From: CAVQUE01 sp046290435 | GTDB lineage: Bacteria > Actinomycetota > Acidimicrobiia > Acidimicrobiales > UBA8592 | NCBI GenBank assembly: GCA_046290435.1 | Contig: JBKAGO010000032.1 | Location: 308,654 to 372,653 of the forward strand | DNA: 64,000 nt | Reading direction: 5' to 3' | Translations under genes and position numbers: made by a program | Notes under the pieces: generated by a model | What the model was told of the DNA's origin: nothing | Database searches by the model: none | What the model saw: only the letters and a program-made list of their open reading frames with translations | Shown here: positions 7,206-14,310 of the stretch, in pieces | How positions within the stretch are numbered: the first letter of the stretch is position 1 | How the letters are laid out: every line of letters starts with the position of its first letter

Positions 7206-7997
7206 TCATTGGAGCTCGTCGGCGTCGACGAAGCGCAGCGGCTCGAGCTCGAGGACCGCCCAGGAGCGCCGGCTCCGTTGCACATCGGCAGCGAGACCTT
7301 CGACCTGGGTCCTGCGCCAGGCCAGCTCGCCATCGACGGTCCTCGGCCAGGTCAACTCGTGGCTGTAGCGGTGGTGCCAGTGGCCATGGAGCAACAGCCG
7401 AGGCTCGGTGGATTCGACCGCCGAGCGAATCCTTGCCCGGACCTCGTCCGCCAGGACCTGATCGACCGGAGGAAGGCTCAGACCCCGCAGCGGCGTGCCC
7501 TCCGGAGCGTCATGAGTGACGAGCACGTCGAGCGGTCCATCTCCGAGCCGCTCGACGTCGGCATCGGTGGTGACCTCGGCCGGCCACCAGCTCTCCCCTT
7601 GCACCCGTTCTCGACGATCGACCGAGAACGCTCCACCGAGTCCGCCGAACCGGACGTCGCGCCACTGCCAGCGGAGGCCGCGCGGCAGATACCGGCAACG
7701 TTCGCCGATGGCCACCATCCCGTCCGGTCCGGACTCGAGCTCAGCCAGAAGGTCGTGATGCTCGTGGTTGCCGTCGATCCAGTAGACGCAGTCGACCCCG
7801 TTGCGCTCGGCATGCCATTCGACGTGCTCGAGGAAACGGCGTCCAGCGGTGGTGTGCGGCCAGTAGCCGAAGTCGCCGAGCTGAAGGATCGCATCACAGC
7901 CGTGCCGACGGGCGAGCTTGCACAACGACCCGAACCAACGCTCATTGCCGTGAACGTCTCCGGCGATGAGCAGCTTCGACGGCTCGAACGGGTCCAT
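7206..7997 (-). CDS. Calcineurin-like metallophosphoesterase
   Basis: 263 residues with the complete metallophosphoesterase motif series in order: GDVHGN (13-18), LQLGDFGYW, DGNHEHHDLL, VTHDAPEG and LHGHWHHRY, giving the Asp, His and Asn ligands of a di-metal centre. It should hydrolyse a phosphomonoester or phosphodiester; the substrate is unknown, possibly a nucleotide or RNA end, as in accessory-region relatives. TAGCGT (8004-8009) is 6 nt upstream of the ATG, with GGAGAG between, so initiation is well supported. It lies among toxin-antitoxin pairs but has no partner gene of its own. Confidence 0.85.
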   Translation of the reverse strand: MDPFEPSKLLIAGDVHGNERWFGSLCKLARRHGCDAILQLGDFGYWPHTTAGRRFLEHVEWHAERNGVDCVYWIDGNHEHHDLLAELESGPDGMVAIGERCRYLPRGLRWQWRDVRFGGLGGAFSVDRRERVQGESWWPAEVTTDADVERLGDGPLDVLVTHDAPEGTPLRGLSLPPVDQVLADEVRARIRSAVESTEPRLLLHGHWHHRYSHELTWPRTVDGELAWRRTQVEGLAADVQRSRRSWAVLELEPLRFVDADELQ

Positions 7998-8146
7998 CTC
8001 TCCACGCTAGAAGTGCCCGCTGGCGCCGGCCCGAGAGTTTTGGTCAGCTGGCACCGAGTAGCTCGCCGACCAGCGCTGCGACTCCCCCGTTGCACAGCGG
8101 CGTACTGCGCCCGAAGCGGTCCACAACGGGGCGGCCCGGGAAGGCC

Positions 8147-8494
8147 TCAGCCGGCGCGCCGAATCACGGCGTGGCCCTCTCGCACCAACTTGGCGATCGA
8201 CCGGTTCTCGCTCAGGTGCTCCCCCACCCCGACCACCAACTCCTGACCGACCGCCACCGCCAGCTTCTCCAACGTCTCCAGCCTCGGCCGCGTCCCGCCG
8301 CCCTCCATCCGTGCGATCGCGGACTGGGTCGTCCCCATCCGCTCAGCCAGCTCGGCCTGCGTCAGCCCCGCCTCGGTCCTCAGCCGGTACACCAACTCCC
8401 GGAAGTCGCCGATCCGGGCCTCGTCCTCGTATGCCGCCTGGCCCCCAGGGGAACGCTCCTTCTTGATGTCGTTCCAGCTCGTCAGCTCACTCAT
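8147..8494 (-). CDS. XRE-family helix-turn-helix antitoxin (HigA-like)
   Basis: 115 residues. After an N-terminal segment the Cro/C1-type HTH reads LVYRLRTEAGLTQAELAERMGTTQSAIARMEGGGTRPRLETLEKLAVAVGQEL, about residues 34-86 (key parts: GLTQAELAERMGTTQSAIARME). The C-terminal tail ends IAKLVREGHAVIRRAG. The ATG at 8494 overlaps the ancestral stop of the upstream HigB-like toxin frame (TGATG), showing former translational coupling. It should bind the toxin and repress the operon; with the toxin broken, only the regulatory role may remain. Confidence 0.82.
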   Translation of the reverse strand: MSELTSWNDIKKERSPGGQAAYEDEARIGDFRELVYRLRTEAGLTQAELAERMGTTQSAIARMEGGGTRPRLETLEKLAVAVGQELVVGVGEHLSENRSIAKLVREGHAVIRRAG

Positions 8495-8684
8495 CACTCG
8501 TCCTCCACGGTGTGCCGTTCTGTGATGCATCGCTCCATCTGTGGGGTTCATCGAGAAGCGGTCCTTCGTTCGCCAGGCGGTCGATGTGGCAGTCGACGCG
8601 GCCCTGATCGTCATCGTCGAGGGCGAGGTACCAATCTCGGACCTCCGGTTCGAGTTCTACCTCGCCCCGAGAGATAGCGCTCAC
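8487..8684 (-). pseudogene. HigB-like toxin with an internal, frame-breaking deletion
   Basis: GTG at 8684 starts SAISRGEVELEPEVRDWYLALDD, the N-terminus of a HigB/Gp49-like toxin, up to LLDEPH at residue 46. The next codons in the current frame are nonsense to 8487. In the neighbouring frame the DNA reads MERCITERHTVEDE and stops at 8494, overlapping the antitoxin ATG as TGATG. This is the expected toxin C-terminus at its expected place. About 50-60 central residues, including the RelE-fold core, are therefore missing between two preserved ends, and the junction is out of frame. The toxin should be dead. Confidence 0.7.
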
Positions 8685-8689
8685 GCTAT
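8674..8689. promoter_or_regulatory. Inverted repeat over the HigB-like start codon
   Basis: ATAGCG (8674-8679) and CGCTAT (8684-8689) form a perfect 6-bp inverted repeat with a 4-nt centre, covering the toxin GTG and the TATAGC immediately upstream of it. Likely the operator bound by the HigA-like protein; inferred from symmetry and position. Confidence 0.45.
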
Positions 8690-8780
8690 ACCACCGGTCG
8701 GCCAGCTCTACGGGCTCACCACACAGCCCACAGCGTGGTCGCAGCTCAGGCGTTTCGCCTGGTCAGGGCTCTGATGATTG

Positions 8781-9161
8781 TCAGATGGCCTGGAGTTGCA
8801 GCTCGACGCGCAGGGCGTCGCCGAGCAGCGTGAGGTCTCCTGGGTCGCTCGTGACCACGAGATCCCGGCGTGCGGCAGCGCCGGCCACGACTGCAGCGTC
8901 GACCACATCAGACGTCCCCGCAGCACCGCAGGCCGTCCCCGCCAATCGGGCCCGGGCTTCGTCGAAGTCCTCGACCCGGCACCCGCCGAGCAACCGCGAC
9001 ATCTGCGCCTGCGGCCCACCGCGCCACCCCTGCGCCAGAACGCCGGCAGGAACCGTCGGCAAGACGCCCCGTTCGAGCGCCCGCCGATGCAGCGCCCACA
9101 GCCGACGATCGTTGCGCTCGGCTGCGATCAACGCTCCGGCGTCGTAAGTGATCCCCGCCAT
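8781..9161 (-). CDS. PIN-domain toxin (VapC-like)
   Basis: 126 residues with PIN-domain landmarks: TYDAGALIAAERND at the N-terminus (first catalytic Asp at residue 7), a central acidic region (DFDEARARL), SDVVDAAVVAGAA and VVTSDPGDLTLL near the C-terminus, giving the acidic quartet of a magnesium-dependent ribonuclease. It should cleave RNA, commonly tRNA or rRNA in this family. It begins 4 bp after the antitoxin stop. No truncation is evident, so this is one of the intact toxins of the cluster. Confidence 0.85.
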   Translation of the reverse strand: MAGITYDAGALIAAERNDRRLWALHRRALERGVLPTVPAGVLAQGWRGGPQAQMSRLLGGCRVEDFDEARARLAGTACGAAGTSDVVDAAVVAGAAARRDLVVTSDPGDLTLLGDALRVELQLQAI

Positions 9162-9165
9162 GAAT

Positions 9166-9414
9166 TCAGGATGCGGCCCGATCGGTGACCGAACGGTCCA
9201 GCACCGAATCGGCCCACGCCAGCTCCTCGCCGCTCAGCTCGCCGTGCTCGGCCTCCCACTCCGCTACGCCGGCGAGGCCCCGCTCGATGAGCAGCGCCCG
9301 CTCAGCCGCGGCGTTCAGCCAAGCGGACAAGCTCACCCCGCTGCGCTGCGCCGCGTCCGCGGCTTGGGCAGCTACCGACTCTTCCAATGCGACCGAGAGT
9401 TTCCGAACACCCAT
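9166..9414 (-). CDS. VapB-type antitoxin
   Basis: 82 residues from the ATG at 9414: MGVRKLSVALEESVAAQAADAAQRSGVSLSAWLNAAAERALL forms a ribbon-helix-helix (parts: RKLSVALEESV; GVSLSAWLNAAAERAL), followed by an acidic tail (EWEAEHGELSGEELAWADSVL) that would bind the toxin. TACCGT lies 6 nt upstream of this ATG with no Shine-Dalgarno, which favours this leaderless start over upstream in-frame codons. VapC follows after 4 bp. Confidence 0.78.
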   Translation of the reverse strand: MGVRKLSVALEESVAAQAADAAQRSGVSLSAWLNAAAERALLIERGLAGVAEWEAEHGELSGEELAWADSVLDRSVTDRAAS

Positions 9415-9595
9415 CCCGCGACGGTAGCACCACGTTCCTACCTGCGCTGTCCGCAGTCCGCTTCGCAGGAACGGCTTCGCCCAAGGCCCCCCAGCAGGAG
9501 CGTGGAACGCTGGGGCAGCGAGACCGAGGACCGCCGCCGCGCCTACCAGGCCGCCCAGCTGTCGATCACCGACGACCACCAGGCAAAACGAGCGA

Positions 9596-9631
9596 AACTC
9601 CACGCATCTCCGAAACCGGAGGTGTGGAGTT
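9596..9631 (-). terminator. Hairpin terminator, probably the original tRNA-Leu terminator
   Basis: Reading on the minus strand, AACTCCAC (9631-9624) and CTCCG pair with CGGAG and GTGGAGTT (ending at 9596), with a small internal mismatch. The stem is followed by a T-rich stretch (TTTCGCTCGTTTT). It lies 6 bp beyond the tRNA-like core in the same orientation as the tRNA at 42876-42959, as expected for the terminator of that tRNA before island insertion. Confidence 0.5.
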
Positions 9632-9637
9632 CCGTAC

Positions 9638-9654
9638 GTGTCGGAGGGGGGACT
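9638..9654 (+). repeat. Left attachment-site core (copy of tRNA-Leu 3' end)
   Basis: GTGTCGGAGGGGGGACT is identical to 42875-42891, which is the acceptor and T-stem 3' end of tRNA-Leu plus one flanking base. Both copies are in the same orientation. A 17-bp direct repeat of a tRNA end, with an integrase next to the intact tRNA, is the hallmark of tyrosine-recombinase integration. Confidence 0.65.
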
Positions 9655-9754
9655 CTTTACCCATTCAGTGGAGCTGTTCCCGTCAGTGTTTTGCACCATG
9701 GTCTGCTCCTTTATCAGTATCGGCACGAATGTAGCACAGAGCCCCCCGGAGGGA

Positions 9755-11188
9755 TCAGCCAGCAAGCAGGGTGGCGGCCCTCCAAATGTACGCCCTTGCC
9801 AGATCATGGTCGGTGTCATCGAACTTGAGTTGGCGCGCCGCGTAGCTCAATACACAGGCGTACACCTCACGGTCTCCGTTCGCCACATCAAATGCCCACT
9901 GCCGACAATGTTGGACAAACGCTGGGAAGGGGCAGTCCGATAGATACTGATCAAGATCATCGAACACTGACGCACGTTCTGTAGTTGGCCACCCCCCGGC
10001 GATCCCACGACCATCCGGGTGAAAGGCCAAGCTAAGCTCCAGCGTCACCGGGTCGTATGCCACCAGCTTTTGCCCTGTGCGTCCGTAATCAATGAGGACG
10101 GGCTCGCCGGACTGGCCAATTAGGGCGTTTCCCAGGTGAAGATCGCCATGTTGAACAGCTCGAACCACCTGTACATTTCTACTACGCAACCGCTCAGCCA
10201 GGGGCTCGTCCATCTCTGCGACCAGCTGGATTGGGTCACTCCCAACCGAGAGCAGACTGCCGATCTCATCCAGGCCGAGCTGCACCGTGTGCCCGCCTTC
10301 CCTCCAAGCTTGCTCAATCACCTGCAACCTTGCGACCGCAGCGCACGCAGCGGCGGGATCATCAGCGAGCACCGCGGCAAGAGACCGAGGGTTCGACATC
10401 GCGGCCGAGTACGCCAACCCAACGAGCCCGCCGGCACCTTCCCGGAAGGTTGCGAAGACCGGCGCGAAACACGCCGCCGTCAGGGACCCTGGCACGTGCT
10501 GCTCGTACCGCCGAGCCTCCTCTTCGAGGTCCGTGCGCGTACCTATCTTCACAACGCACTGAGCGATCTGACCGCCGTAGTGGTCGATCGCTCTGAGGAG
10601 AACTACCCGCGAACCAGACATGCCCTGGCCTAGCTCCGCGATCCTTCCCGTCGTCCCTCCCAGGCGCCGGGTAACAAGCCGCAGCAACCGGTCCTCCTCC
10701 AGAGCCAGGCCGAGATCGACACCCTGCGTCGAGATCTCTAGCCGATCGAGGAACCTAAGCTCAGAACCGACACGCTCAAGCTCGATTACCAGGTCGGTCA
10801 TCCTGAGCTTCTTGATCGGCCGGACCATCGGGCCGAGCTGCCCCGTGCCGTAAGGATCGCCCTGCCGCTGTTCGAGCACGAGACCTTCAAGGAAGTCCTC
10901 GTCTGCATAGCCTGAATAGACACAGATCGGCATGCCCGGTCGTGTCTCGCGAAGGGACGCGTAAACCTCACGCCCAAATGCCGAATCCTCATCTAGTGAG
11001 CCCTGTGTGCTCGGGATGCGGAGGTCACAGACCGCTAGATCAAAGAAGTCGTTGCTTCTGACAACGAGCAAAGCGTCGTCTCGGTTGGTGACCACACGAG
11101 CGTTGATCTCGACGCCCCTCGTCCGAGCGGCCTCCACAAGCAGCTCGGCCACGCCTGGCTCATCCTCAACCACCAACAGCTGCATCAC
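9755..11188 (-). CDS. Response regulator receiver fused to an aminoglycoside-phosphotransferase-like kinase
   Basis: 477 residues. Residues 1-130 are a receiver domain: acidic triad E8-D9-E10, phospho-acceptor D55 in LAVCDLRIP, S92 in VYSGYA and K126/K127. The C-terminal part is an APH/choline-kinase-like fold: ATP lysine in CVVKIG, EEEARRYE, the catalytic loop HGDLHLGN at 347-354 and metal Asp D367 in LIDYGRTG. Both active sites look intact, so phosphorylation of the receiver may switch on a small-molecule or protein kinase. The start overlaps the stop of the histidine-kinase gene by four bases (ATGA), making them cognate partners. I know no named family with this pairing; function is inferred. 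Confidence 0.75.
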   Translation of the reverse strand: MMQLLVVEDEPGVAELLVEAARTRGVEINARVVTNRDDALLVVRSNDFFDLAVCDLRIPSTQGSLDEDSAFGREVYASLRETRPGMPICVYSGYADEDFLEGLVLEQRQGDPYGTGQLGPMVRPIKKLRMTDLVIELERVGSELRFLDRLEISTQGVDLGLALEEDRLLRLVTRRLGGTTGRIAELGQGMSGSRVVLLRAIDHYGGQIAQCVVKIGTRTDLEEEARRYEQHVPGSLTAACFAPVFATFREGAGGLVGLAYSAAMSNPRSLAAVLADDPAAACAAVARLQVIEQAWREGGHTVQLGLDEIGSLLSVGSDPIQLVAEMDEPLAERLRSRNVQVVRAVQHGDLHLGNALIGQSGEPVLIDYGRTGQKLVAYDPVTLELSLAFHPDGRGIAGGWPTTERASVFDDLDQYLSDCPFPAFVQHCRQWAFDVANGDREVYACVLSYAARQLKFDDTDHDLARAYIWRAATLLAG

Positions 11189-12063
11189 GGCGACACGGGC
11201 CCCCGGAACTCGAATACCGCTCCGCCTTCGGGTCGACGACGCAGCGATGCTGCGCCACCGAGCGCGGCCGCCGCCCGATCGGCGACCGTCAGTCCCATGC
11301 CAAGGTGCCCAGGTTTCGTCGATCGTCCCAGCTCGAAGGCTCGCCCAACACCTGCCGGCGGCCCGACACCGGAGTCAAGCACGGCGATGAAAAACTCTTG
11401 TCCTAGCGCACCCCACGTGAGCACCGGCATCGCGTCCGTCACGACAGATGCTTCGAAGGCATTGCGCAGAGCGTTGCGAACGATGAACCCAAGCAGACCG
11501 TTGTTCGACTGCACCACCAGTTCAGGCCCGCTCGTAGCGACTGCATCTTGCTCGCCGGTGCCGAACTCTGAGGCGATCGAGGAGAGGAGTTCAGCCAGCT
11601 CAACAGCGTTGAGTGTCGGAACACGTGAGACCGTATTGAGTTCGCGGAGACCATTCATGAGCATCTCAACGCGATCGAAGTCGTCCGCGCTTCGGCTTGT
11701 CTCGAAGTTGGACCACTCAGTCTCCAAGCGCACCCGCAGCATGCCCAGCAGCGGCTCCAGCTCGTGCAGGATCTCGCCAGTGACTTCGACCACGGCCTCT
11801 GCGTAGACCCCTTCCACCAGCGCGTCGTCCTCAACCATCGAGTTGGAGGGTTCAGGCACATCCACCTGCTCCGCATTCTTCAATGCTCGGTCCAAGGCGC
11901 TCCGAACCCAGGCGACGGACTCCGCGGAAAGTGCAGCGCGGAGGACCTGGGCGTCATCCGGTGTGGCGCTTCGCACCAGAAATCGAGCAGCATTGAGCCT
12001 AACCCGTATGCTTGAGTCGCTGAGGCTGCTGAGGGCTTCGGCGCGGTTCAAGTCAGTCCCCAT
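11185..12063 (-). CDS. HEAT-like/histidine kinase protein
   Basis: 292 residues from ATG 12063. The N-terminus (residues 5-65: ALSSLSDSSIRVRLNAARFLV, VLRAALSAESVAWVRSALDRAL) resembles two HEAT repeats, a protein-interaction module. Next is a dimerisation helix with phospho-acceptor H100 in GEILHELEPLLG, then a HATPase domain with an N-box (VRNALRNAFEA), G1 (LDSGVGPP) and G2 (GHLGMGL). No membrane segment, so it is a soluble kinase that probably senses a partner protein. It overlaps the ATPase gene by 11 bp upstream and the response-regulator gene by 4 bp downstream, pointing to a physical and functional unit. Confidence 0.75.
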   Translation of the reverse strand: MGTDLNRAEALSSLSDSSIRVRLNAARFLVRSATPDDAQVLRAALSAESVAWVRSALDRALKNAEQVDVPEPSNSMVEDDALVEGVYAEAVVEVTGEILHELEPLLGMLRVRLETEWSNFETSRSADDFDRVEMLMNGLRELNTVSRVPTLNAVELAELLSSIASEFGTGEQDAVATSGPELVVQSNNGLLGFIVRNALRNAFEASVVTDAMPVLTWGALGQEFFIAVLDSGVGPPAGVGRAFELGRSTKPGHLGMGLTVADRAAAALGGAASLRRRPEGGAVFEFRGPVSP

Positions 12064-13900
12064 GCTGAGCGTAAAACGCACCCCGCAACTTGAAGGCTTC
12101 GCGTCCACCTTCCATGATCCGAGTGATCGCCTCGACCGAGCCTTCGGCGTCGAGCACGTCTGAACTCGCGACGCGACCGGTACGCCCATCAGATTCCAGG
12201 ACGATAACTCGCCTCGCATCTCCGAGGACCGGGATGTTCGCGTTGTGACTGGCGACGATTAGCTGGTCCTCGGGCGGACGACTGCATACCGCCTTCACGA
12301 CGGTCTCCGTGACGAACCCGTTGTCGAGGTGATCCTCTGGTTGGTCGATCACGAGCACCCGACCCCGCTGCTCCAGCAGCAACGGGAGCACCACCGTACA
12401 ACGCTGTCCAGTGGACAGATTCTCGGTGAGCTTGTAGTCCGTGCCGTCAAGCAGGCGCATCTCCACGGAGTCCTCGAGAGGAGCCGCAAGGACGTCTCCT
12501 ACGCCTGCCTCCCTTATTGCGGTCAATGCTCTTGCCAAGCGCTCCTCATCAAGGCCAGTTATCTCCCGGATGGAAGCAACGTCATTTGACTCGGCTGCGT
12601 CAACGAGCTCGCGCGGGCTAAGCGCTGCGGCGAGTGTGGGCGCAATCAGGTTGTACTTAAGTCGGGATCCACGCAGCGCGGAGGCAATCGCCGCCGAGTA
12701 GGCAGACTGGTGCCCGTACCTAATGACGCGCACGTTGATCCGTGGACCGAGCGTCTTGTTGAGATCGGAACAGGTTGCCTCGCGCCGTTGGTACTTGGCC
12801 TCGCGGACCTCGTCGAGATCATCCAAGAGCTGATGCCGTTCACCCTGCAACTCCTCGAGCCGCTTCCCAAGCTCGGCGTGACGCCCTTCGGTCGCTTGTC
12901 GCGCCGCGAGACGCTCACGCAGTTGCGCCACCTTGGCCGTCGCTGCGCCCGCCCCCGTCGCTGCTGCATCCAAGCTCCGCCGGAGCTCGCGCGCTCGATC
13001 CTCGGCGTCGGCTTGCTTCTTGCGGTCCTCGACCTCCACGGTGGAGAGCGTCTCTAGCGCCTGGGTCACTTCAACGAGGCCGCCGTCAAGCTGACGGCGA
13101 ATGGTCGCCAACGCTTCACGTGTTGCGCCCAGCGGATCGTCGGTGCCCGCTTCGACCGGCCAGTCCGGGACCATCGGACAACTGGCAACCACGGTGGCGA
13201 GGCGCGAGCGCCAGTCAGCGACGTCACCATGGGTCTGGGTGATGAGAGCGCGCCGCAATGAGTACTGGTCAAGGTCACCGAGCAAAGCTTCGAGCTCAGC
13301 CTGCTCGGTCTTGTGCCCAGCTAGTTCCGCCTGAAACTCCTCCTCTTCTGCTCTGGCGGTTGCCAATTCAAGTTGCACTGCCGCCAATTCCTGCAGCGCG
13401 TCCGCAAGCGACTCCGACTCCGCGGCGATCTGCGCTAGTTCGGCGCTCAAGGAACGGAGCCGTTGAAGTATCTTGTCCTCGCTCCGGACACGGGCGAGCG
13501 GCACCGGCGCGAATTCATCAATGAGTCGCAATCGGCCGTCCGCGTCCAAGCCGATCTTCTCGACTTCCTTCTGCGAGAGGACTGTTACGGCATCGATCGC
13601 AGCGGTTGAGGAGACGCGCGGCGCCTGATCACCGGCGGCCCGACTCACTCTCACGCGCTCACCCTCGATGTTCAGGGTTACCGTCACACGCCCCGTACCA
13701 AGGACATCAAGAGCGTGTCGTCGGGCATCGCGTCCAGCGTCCTCAGTGAAGGCCGGGGACTCCAGGCAGAACCGGATGAGTTCGATTACGGACGTCTTGC
13801 CTGTCCCGCGAGGGCCGATCAGGACGTTCAGGCCAGGGCTGAAGTCCGCGACGAAGCTGTCGAGAAAGCCCTCCTCAACCTCGATGCGCTCGATCCACAC
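12053..13900 (-). CDS. ABC/SMC-type coiled-coil ATPase
   Basis: 615 residues. Walker A GPRGTGKT is at 29-36 and Q-loop-like VLSQKEVE near 110. A long helical middle rich in Ala, Glu, Gln and Leu (about 160-390) is probably coiled coil. Then come the ABC signature LSTGQ (495-499), Walker B VLVIDQPEDHLDN (515-527) and H-loop ASHN (550-553). This layout is that of RecF/SMC-like ATPases used as sensors or clamps in defence proteins such as TrlF- or RloC-type systems, but no nuclease domain is attached. It follows the type I restriction genes in the same direction and overlaps the histidine-kinase gene, so it may sense DNA and signal through the kinase. Confidence 0.8.
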   Translation of the reverse strand: MWIERIEVEEGFLDSFVADFSPGLNVLIGPRGTGKTSVIELIRFCLESPAFTEDAGRDARRHALDVLGTGRVTVTLNIEGERVRVSRAAGDQAPRVSSTAAIDAVTVLSQKEVEKIGLDADGRLRLIDEFAPVPLARVRSEDKILQRLRSLSAELAQIAAESESLADALQELAAVQLELATARAEEEEFQAELAGHKTEQAELEALLGDLDQYSLRRALITQTHGDVADWRSRLATVVASCPMVPDWPVEAGTDDPLGATREALATIRRQLDGGLVEVTQALETLSTVEVEDRKKQADAEDRARELRRSLDAAATGAGAATAKVAQLRERLAARQATEGRHAELGKRLEELQGERHQLLDDLDEVREAKYQRREATCSDLNKTLGPRINVRVIRYGHQSAYSAAIASALRGSRLKYNLIAPTLAAALSPRELVDAAESNDVASIREITGLDEERLARALTAIREAGVGDVLAAPLEDSVEMRLLDGTDYKLTENLSTGQRCTVVLPLLLEQRGRVLVIDQPEDHLDNGFVTETVVKAVCSRPPEDQLIVASHNANIPVLGDARRVIVLESDGRTGRVASSDVLDAEGSVEAITRIMEGGREAFKLRGAFYAQHGD

Positions 13901-13989
13901 GCTTGCGACCTCGATCTTTGCCGGACTGGTCGCAGGCTACTGGAGCACGGGGAGTGGGCGCGGGGATCTGGAGAGACAGGACGTTGACG

Positions 13990-14308
13990 TTAGCGACCCT
14001 GGGAACGGGCCTGGGCCAGTGCGATCATCTGCTCTTCCCCCACCTGGAGCGGTGGCCTCAAGCGAAGGGTCCATCGACGATTCACGGTGTAGACAGTCTG
14101 CGTCGAGTGCCCGTCGGGTGAAGTCTGAAGCGTCGCCAAGGCCATCACTGGTTGCAGGACGGCGAGCCACCGGGAAGAGCTGGACACCGACGAATGCATC
14201 GACGTTCGCCCAGAGCAGCGACTCAATCTCGCGTTGGCAGAGCTCGGGGCCGGCCTGCACCCGTCGAAAGGGCACGAGCTCGTCCTCCCCGATCTCGAAG
14301 AGCGGCAT
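13990..14308 (-). pseudogene. PD-(D/E)XK-like nuclease gene with its middle deleted
   Basis: ATG 14308, two bases after the hsdM stop, starts MPLFEIGEDELVPFRRV...LCQREIESLLWANVDAFVGVQLFPVARR, the N-terminus of a family that normally continues into a PD-(D/E)XK nuclease domain. The frame then turns to nonsense. In another frame the DNA reads TVYTVNRRWTLRLRPPLQ...EEQMIALAQARSQG and stops at 13990, looking like a preserved C-terminus. The catalytic middle is absent and the ends are out of frame. The N-terminal assignment is from memory and moderately sure; the C-terminal match is weaker. If intact in relatives, this gene would supply the operon's second nuclease. Confidence 0.5.
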
Positions 14309-14310
14309 GG

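Larger units (their letters stand above)
9415..9754. other. Non-coding interval holding the left island boundary
   Basis: No convincing gene. The + strand carries a short open stretch (about 9480-9620, contains RRRAYQAAQLSITDDHQAKR) that could be the tail of a lost gene. The interval contains the hairpin at 9596-9631 and the 17-bp tRNA-like core at 9638-9654, after which island DNA begins. Confidence 0.5.
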
